From positions 992,001 through 1,056,000 of the forward strand of contig NEEC01000007.1 of NCBI GenBank assembly GCA_002189035.1: a stretch of DNA of 64,000 nt, given 5' to 3'. This DNA comes from Utricularia gibba (taxonomy: Eukaryota > Streptophyta > Magnoliopsida > Lamiales > Lentibulariaceae). Under the pieces are notes generated by a model. It did not search any database and was not told the origin of the DNA. It worked only from the letters and a program-made list of their open reading frames with translations. Made by a program: the position numbers and the translations under genes. The stretch's first letter is position 1. Each line of letters opens with the position of its first letter. Below are positions 57,301 to 64,000 of this stretch, piece after piece.

Positions 57301-59151
57301 ATTCTTCCTCCTCACTGTTTTTATTGCTGCTTCCCTGGACTTGGATGCTCTTCTTTCCCGTGTAGCAATAATTTGGTCAGAACATGTGTATATGACGAGC
57401 AAAATAGCACTTAATGCAGCCTGAAAAAAAAAAGTCTCGTAAGGATCCATCTCCAGAACAATGAATAAAAGGAAGAAGATTATCTAGGCATAAAATGAAT
57501 CCATGGAAGCTCAACGTTTTAATGAACTTACAATGAGCATGGCTCCATAAATCCGCAGATTTTGATTAGCTGTGTTCTCACTGCATGATGTCAATCGTAT
57601 GCATCCTACAGAACCAGCACACAATTAGATAAGCTCAACACATTCTTCTCAAACCATAAAACCAATGTCATTCTAGTGAAGAAACTGCAGTAGAGAATTA
57701 TAGGCCTTGATCAACGACACCCTCTACATATATCCTTTTGGGTTCTGCACATATTCTACTACAAACGAACACACACAATTCAAGTACCAACAATGTGTCA
57801 AGCTACGAGCTTCAACACACATCCATCTAAAATAGATGCAACATATTTACACCAAAACTTACTTGTCTGTTCTGTTGAACCCATGGGGCAATAGTTCCTG
57901 TGAAATAAGCAGATAAGAAACATAAATACCAAGCCTTAAAAAACAAAAAAACACAAGGAACTTTCAAATTCCAGTATAAAATGCAATACCCAGATGTACA
58001 GGGTATTCTCTGTGTGGTCGTTGGACAATAAGAACCAGCGGGACAAAAAGTATCCCAGCTTCTTGAAGCATCTGACCATACATTTGCAGCACCACAGGTA
58101 TAATTTCGCATTGAGGGTGGTACCCGGTAATTGTATCTGAAGATAAACTAAAGTTATTTCCGCACAAACATAGAAAACATGGGGAAATTTTAAGGAACTT
58201 ACGGTGCACATCTTCCAGTGCCATCTGCCTCGGCTCGAGGGCAGTAGGCGCCCTGTGGACAAGCTACATGAAGCACAGCAACTCGGTATAAATCTTGAGA
58301 ATAAGCAGTTACCCAGTAAAAGAAGATTTTTAAATAACTTACGTAGCATACAAGTCAGCCCATTTGGGCAAAAGAAACCTTCGCAACAAGGAGAACATTG
58401 TGTTCCTCTTGCAGGCACAGTCGAAGATTCCTGAAGGTCTACAGGCTCCTCAGAATCAGCGCTGCAAGCCAATCCGGCTTCACAACCGAAGATCCAGTTA
58501 GAGGAATTGCAGTTCCGATTAGGCGGAGTAGACCCAGTTCGTATATAACCGAAATAGACTTCGACTTCCGCCGCTGTGCAAAGCCTCCGAGGAAGATCTG
58601 CCGTTGCAAACCAGAAAAGCGGCAGTTAGAATACTAAAATGGCTAGCCTGCTTAGCTTTCGCATAAAAAAATATTATTCTTCATTAAAAAACTCTATTTC
58701 CGGTGCGAATGCGTGTGACAGCCGTCGCCGGCGAGCGGGTTAACGGTCACCTGGAGTTGTGGCCAGACACTCAGTCAAAAAGCTCGAATCCTGATAATTG
58801 AAAGCTCTATTCCATTCATCATCCCTGATCGAGATAAGAGAGATTACTTCGTTAAATCATAGAACCCAGAAAGCAACAACAACCAACATTCATGCTTTCA
58901 ATGTCGAGAAAAATGGGAACAAGTGGATACGGGTTCCGAATGCAGAATCTGTACTCTCTCGCCAATCTACTCGATAAAATTTCACTTGTCAGGTTTCGAA
59001 GCCCGGTTTGCGCTAGTGGATCTGAAAACTGGGGTGGGCTCAAATTCTGCAACTGGCACTGAACAAGCCCCAGCAAGCTGAAAACGAGTAGCAGAGAAGC
59101 AGGGATGAAGGTGGACGGACATGCGGAGAAGCTTATTTTTTTTCTCCTCAT
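54349..59151 (-). CDS. ABCG half-transporter, ABCG24/28 type
   Basis: Membrane export pump of the white-brown complex family; the Arabidopsis ABCG28 relative moves polyamines and ROS in pollen tubes. Many exons (about a dozen) run from 59151 to the stop at 54349-54351. Signal-peptide-like start ([19 protein letters not shown]), then a Cys-rich outer domain ([43 protein letters not shown]), a membrane segment ([17 protein letters not shown]), a basic linker, and the nucleotide-binding domain: Walker [10 protein letters not shown], signature [12 protein letters not shown], Walker [14 protein letters not shown]. The C-terminal permease part follows ([57 protein letters not shown]), ending [14 protein letters not shown]. 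The extra Cys-rich N-terminal part is the mark of this subgroup. No frame break was noticed. Confidence 0.93.
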
Positions 59152-59962
59152 TCTTCTCGACCCAAGAACTTCTTCAATCTGAGAGTTCTTCCGGAATGAA
59201 ATGTGTACTTAAACGAGAAGTTGTCAACCCAAGCAGAAAATCATTGAACATGTGGTGGTTTCGGTTTCCCATACGCATAGAAGCCTCGAACTGCTTTCCT
59301 TCAGACGGCTGCCAAATCTGACCGAAAGATCAACGGTCAACTCACAAAGCATTATATTTTCTCCGGGGGTTATTTAGAAAACTACCCTCGGAAAATGAGT
59401 TTAGAAACTCCGGTCACCGGTAGAAGTTGCCCATCTCAAAAAAAAAAAAAAAAAAGAAAAAAAGAAAAAGAAAACGATGTTACAGTTGATATTCCGTGTT
59501 TCATTTTCCAACACACAGAGAGAGCGCCGCAAAGTCGAACTCTGTGGGCTGCTTGATAAGATAATTCTGTCTATCCAAGGAAATGCGTGGACTAATGTCG
59601 TGTAAGAATGCAGACAAGAATATCGATATACAATGTCAACTTGCCATTAGTCCTTTTCTATCACAAGTTCTGGACTTGCGTAACAATTTTGATGTTTGGT
59701 ATACAATTTCACTGCATCCTATCCATTTCTGATGAGTTTCCTGTGTTATACGTGGTTCTTCGTATCATATTTCTGACTGTTGCCAGTTTCTTTTAGACTG
59801 GTAAACTGATAGAAGAAACAGAGATAAGTATGCTGCACAGCAGATGCTATTCCGCAGAGAGACTGATCATTAATGGACATGACCAAGGAGCTTGATGTGT
59901 ATGCAGCAAATGAGTAAGCATTTCAACACTTTACAGGGGGTTGCAGTTATGGGGACTGACCA
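59152..59962. other. Intergenic, ABCG 5' flank and AVT1 3' flank
   Basis: Contains an A-rich low-complexity run (about 59439-59475). No gene seen. Confidence 0.5.
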
Positions 59963-62518
59963 TCAGCTCATTTTGTCAACAATTTTAGAGATGGCTGAAT
60001 AGGTCCCAAGTGCAGAAGACATTACGCCTATTCCAATGACCAGTTGGCACGCCAGTCTCTGGAAGCAAGAAATTGTAAGTGGGAGCATTTCTCTCCTTGA
60101 AAACAAGGGTGATTTGATCCATACATACCTGGAAGATGCTGATTTTTCCTCTTAAGATGCTTAAGTAGCATACACATGGAAGAATCAAGGTCTGTCGAAC
60201 GACCCAGAGAGTGAAAAGCAGAAACAAGGCAAAGTACTCGGGGATATTGACAAGGTTAGAAAGCTTACGACTAGCATTGTAAGTAAAGAACCAATGAGTG
60301 CCAAAACCAGACCTGCATATTTGTTTTGTCAGTAGACATGGATGGATGCAGTGGAGTTGAAATGCTTGAAACTTACCGAAGTATGGGATGGTAAGGCCAA
60401 CAAGCAGCGTAGAGATCACCAATGCTGTCCTTATGAGAATCGAATATGTTGAAAATTTGGTATTTGTTGGGGGTATCAGTTCCTCCAGGCTCATTGCCAC
60501 TGGAGACAGGGTCAATGCATATGTAATACATGTTAAGGAAACCTATCCAGAAGCATAGTCTAAAGGACGGGATTGTGAATAAAAGAAAAGGATATTTGGT
60601 GAATGGGTTGACGACCTGAAAAAGGGATGCAAGCAGTGGAGTTACTACCTCAGAACTTCTAGTTGTGTGGTTACCAACAAGATGAGAGAACTTACTGTAG
60701 TCCAAACAGCAATCTTGGACGCAAGGAATTCTTTTGGAAGGTTGAGAGTGAACTGGGATTGAGTCGACTGCCCGAACATTTGATATCCCATAACGGCCAC
60801 TGCTGCATACATCAGAGTGCAGATTCCGAAGCTTGTGCATCACCAAAGAGTAAGATTATCATAGTTAGTATGCTACAGCTGTCATCATAGTTTCCATCCT
60901 TAATGTTTACCTTGTTAGGAGAACAGCTGTGTACTGGCTTGGGTTTTGCATTGATGAATAGATATTGGGAAAGACAGCATGACCAGAGTAGCAAAAACCA
61001 TAGAGACCAATAGCCACGGGAAGCGTGGAAAGGTTCAGTGTTGCTCCCTTTGAGTGTTCGTTGACATGATCCACTAACCCAACCCAGAATAAACAAGCAA
61101 CGACCAAGATCGAGGCTAAGACACCCCCAGCTGAAGTGAGAATGTACATAAAGTTAGCTTTCAAGATGTTGCCATCTCTGCATTTAGTTTAGGAGAGACA
61201 TTGTACTATTTTCTGGTTTTGCTTACCGGATATGTAGCTAAGAACACTCATATCCCTTAGCCAAACTGTTGGAAGAACTGCAAAGGTGACTATCAGTGCA
61301 AAAAGAATGTGAGAGTTCAGCTCACATAGACCCAATTTAAGGTGGACATTTGGGAACAAAGATGACAAATTGTCACTCTCCAGGATAAGGTACTCGATAC
61401 TACATGCCTGGAGATATGAGAACAACTGGAAAATGAATCTGCTGTAGAAAGCCGGTAAACAATTGAGTTGCACTAGTACTTACATATAACTCCACATAGA
61501 GAACAATCTGCAGCAAAGGAAATACTTTTAGAAATTATAACATTGTTTTCCTAAGTGGGTAACAGGAATGAAAGACATAATAAAGCAGGAAAATGATTCA
61601 GCTGTAACTGTGGCGGGGAAGCAGCAGTCTGAATCATTCCAAGAATAGCTTGCAGAGTAGACTTACTGATACAAAAATACGGCCTGTAGTGCCGAAGGCA
61701 GCCTGGCCAATGTCGGGGTATGTTTGAAGCCCTGGTTGACTATCTAAGCAGCTTCTCAAGAGAATTCCAGTGTAAAAAGACAGCAATGCATAGACAAGAA
61801 GTATTGATATCCCAAGCCAACCTCCTTGTCTAACAGCATATGGTGTAGAAAGAATTCCAACACCACATAAAACATTCATTCCTGAAAATCAACTTAACAT
61901 CAGTTCACTGAGACCAAAAACTCCTATCATAATCTCCACAAGGATAATAGACAACCATTTATCACAGCCTGTCCATAAGAACTCTGTCGAAAAACCGGAG
62001 GTTCTTGTTCTTCCATAATAGATTGCTTCTTATCAGAGACGACCTTTTTAAAACTAGGCTGTCCCAGATTTGGGGTGGGCTGTAGAAAACTTGATGCTGG
62101 TTTTTCCTCATCTGCTGTCTGAATAAGAGGCTTGTTGAGGAAAGGCAATACGTCATCTGTTCTTTTCCTTAAAATGGAAGACGAAATAAATGAGCTGCCC
62201 AGCCGGGACATGGATATTGCCCCCTGATAGGATGAGGGGAGACTACCCAACAGATCCATCGATTGCCTGAAATACCCGATTCCAAAGATGTATCTCAGAG
62301 TGCACATCGTGCCGAAGATAACATTATATCAACCTGCTTCCATACCTGTAACTTTGAGGCCAAACAGGTTCCAGGATACTGCCTCTTCTTTGGTGGGAAC
62401 CAGCCTCCTCATTCTCACTGGTATCATTGAAAGATTCCGAATCACTTCCTTCTTCATAAGCCTTATCATCTTCATCAGTTTCTATTTTAAAACTCTGGTA
62501 AGAATCTGAATAATGCAT
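59963..62518 (-). CDS. Vacuolar amino-acid transporter, AVT1-like
   Basis: Member of the amino acid/auxin permease (AAAP) family, AVT1 group, expected in the tonoplast. About ten exons from the ATG at 62518 to the stop at 59963-59965. The N-terminus is acidic and soluble (ETDEDDKAYEEGSDSESF, then SFISSSILRKR and SSYGQAVING). The transporter core follows: NVLCGVGILSTPYAVRQGGW (helix 1 with its broken-helix motif), ISILLVYALLSFYTGILLRS, QTYPDIGQAAFG, CSIEYLILESDNLSSLFPN, FALIVTFAVLPTVWLRDMS, GVLASILVVACLFWVGLVDH, YGFCYSGHAVFPNIYSSM and, at the end, ACQLVIGIGVMSSALGTYSA. The frame is open upstream to a TTG at 62545 without an ATG, so 62518 is the first start. All seen introns are GT-AG. Confidence 0.92.
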
Positions 62519-63595
62519 CCTTCCAAACGAGTTGTTGTTGCTCAAACAAACAAAACAGAAACAGGAGTAAACTTTATTGCCAGAAACTGCGGCTACTTAC
62601 CAAAATAGGAGTGCACCTGGTTGGTTGACAGTTACAACCCCCATTTTTAGGACATTAGCCTTACAACATTTTCAGGCATTTATCCATTTTCACAACATCT
62701 GAAACTCTATCCAAAATCCTTTACTCCAAATCGTTCAAGATGACCTATGATTTGATCCCTTTAAATAAAAAGTATTGTTCTTTATCCTGTTCAAATTCAA
62801 ATACAGACAATTTATTTAATGTCTCAGTGGCATGCACAAAACTGACGTGATCATAGACAGCGTTAAGGTGACTTTGAGTACCCCCATTACAAATGTTAGT
62901 CAACTTCTGCACCCAAAACAATAGATTCCCAAAAATATCAGTTCATAAATTTCTGCAGGTTTCTAACCTGGAAGAAGATCAGCCCATCAAGATCTGCATT
63001 GTATCAAGGGCGAAGTTTTCTACGTCCGCTCTTCATCAATTAACGTAACTGACGCTGGAACGTTTACCTACCCTACGCAAAGCAAACCTAAAAAACTACC
63101 CATCTTGGGGTTCCTGTGTTCTGAGCGAATATAGAACTCCGATCTGTCCTTCATCGATCGGTTCAAAGATCAAGCCTTTGACTGATATAGATGAAAATTT
63201 TGATGGTGGTGATAGTATTTTAAATAGGTAGGAAATTGCTGTAAGGGAATTCCAAATTTGGATCTGTAGGGCACGGTTTCGAAATGGGGAGCAGATCTCT
63301 AAGTCAACTCTTTCCGAACAATGGTGCATCACAGAGCGTTGAATCAGAGTCCAGTCTCAAGAGAGGAGACTGGAATCCCCTGCCATTGCCGCATCACAGG
63401 GCGTTGAGTCATTTACACTTGTTTTAATGGGTGATTAGGCAACATCAGTTTTTTTTTTCTTTTTTGATCCAGCATCTTCTCCAGGGCCTCGCTTGAGGTG
63501 TTTCACAGTAACAAAAAGGAACCGCAATGGGGGCAAAGTAATTCCTTTAAGGTGAAAAACTCAAATGCCATAGATTCCTCTGCACCACAAATTTC
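62519..63595. other. Intergenic, AVT1 promoter
   Basis: AVT1 leader and promoter, and the 3' UTR of the last gene. No coding exon recognised. Confidence 0.5.
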
Positions 63596-63997
63596 TCAGT
63601 TTCTTCCTGTATTTGCCAGCCATTCTTCAAGTTTTGCCTCTTTATCGGCCTTAAACTCATCGTAATTCGCATACAAGGATACCAACTGTTGATGAGACAA
63701 GTTCTCATCGAGCTGCGATTCTTTGTCTGAAAGTTCCTCAGGAGCCTCACTTGACAGGGGCAACTCCTCAGACTCTGGCTTTGAAGCAGTGAAGGAACTT
63801 CCGAGCAAATGTGCTTCACTAGTGCTCTGGATAATTTCATCAGGTCTCTGTTTTGATAGCTTGAAGAACACAGACGAGAGATAACCGCCATCGCCTTCTT
63901 GTTGCACATCAGCTGCATTTCTTCCCCATGAAGCTGGAGAAAAGAAACTGCTACTTTTTCGAAGAAAACCAGAGCTGGGGCGTTTCTTTTGCTTCAT
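63596..63997 (-). CDS. 3' exon of an unidentified gene running off the window
   Basis: Open frame of 133 codons ending at 63596; its upstream part lies beyond the right edge. Residues such as RKSSSFFSPASWGRNAADVQ, YLSSVFFKLSKQRPDEI and HQQLVSLYANYDEFKADKEA are hydrophilic and rich in S, E and K, with no membrane segment. The composition and the long continuous frame look coding, but I do not recognise the family. It may be a terminal exon or the C-terminal half of one. The Met at 63997 need not be the start. Confidence 0.55.
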   Translation of the reverse strand: MKQKKRPSSGFLRKSSSFFSPASWGRNAADVQQEGDGGYLSSVFFKLSKQRPDEIIQSTSEAHLLGSSFTASKPESEELPLSSEAPEELSDKESQLDENLSHQQLVSLYANYDEFKADKEAKLEEWLANTGRN

Positions 63998-64000
63998 TGA

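Noticed and set aside
1-64000. CRISPR arrays, bacterial operons, plasmid or phage parts
   Set aside because: No spaced repeat arrays, and all genes have plant introns; the window is plant nuclear DNA.
1-64000. tRNA and rRNA genes
   Set aside because: No clover-leaf with A and B boxes or rRNA core sequence was recognised; a tRNAscan-type search could still find one I missed.

Overview
The window is nuclear DNA from a flowering plant with a compact genome, probably a eudicot although the sequence does not settle the order. The signs are short GT-AG introns (many of 65-120 nt), AT-rich spacers, plant-only families (KCS, MLO, WOX, ARF, AP2/TOE, LHCA1, patatin-like pPLAIII) and a MIR160 locus. 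About 21 genes lie in 64 kb, most of them on the minus strand. Exon coordinates were worked out by hand from splice signals and reading phase.

Left third (1-24 kb): the 3' end of a SAMTL-like mitochondrial carrier (+), a KCS3/12-like 3-ketoacyl-CoA synthase (-), an RCI2/PMP3 peptide (-), a degenerate Mutator-like element with long inverted repeats and an 8-bp target duplication, a PWWP-domain gene (-) whose 3' end was cut by that element, complex I subunit NDUFA8 (-), an AP2/TOE factor with a miR172 site (-), ELP6 (-) and a patatin-like pPLAIII gene (+).

Middle (24-46 kb): an unrecognised multi-exon gene (-), a clear MIR160 hairpin (-), LHCA1 (-), a 14-exon MLO gene (-), a tetraspanin (-), a conserved 330-aa hydrophobic protein (-), a small plant-specific basic protein (+) and an ARF10/16/17-type auxin response factor without a PB1 domain (-).

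Right third (46-64 kb): COX16 (+), a WAV3-type RING/vWA ubiquitin ligase (-), WOX2 (+), an ABCG24/28-type half transporter (-), an AVT1-type vacuolar amino-acid transporter (-) and the 3' exon of an unidentified gene (-).

The main observations are these. (1) A MIR160 gene sits about 14 kb from an ARF of the miR160-target clade whose target site has decayed. (2) A MULE terminal repeat now supplies the last codons and stop of the PWWP reading frame. (3) Seven one-base losses, six of them at short runs of G or C (one run of only three bases), break otherwise intact genes (AP2 twice, pPLAIII twice, LHCA1, ARF, WOX2). These look like under-called homopolymers rather than real pseudogenes. (4) The AP2 gene has lost the middle of its second AP2 domain. 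No dedicated new multi-gene system (defence island, biosynthetic cluster) was seen.
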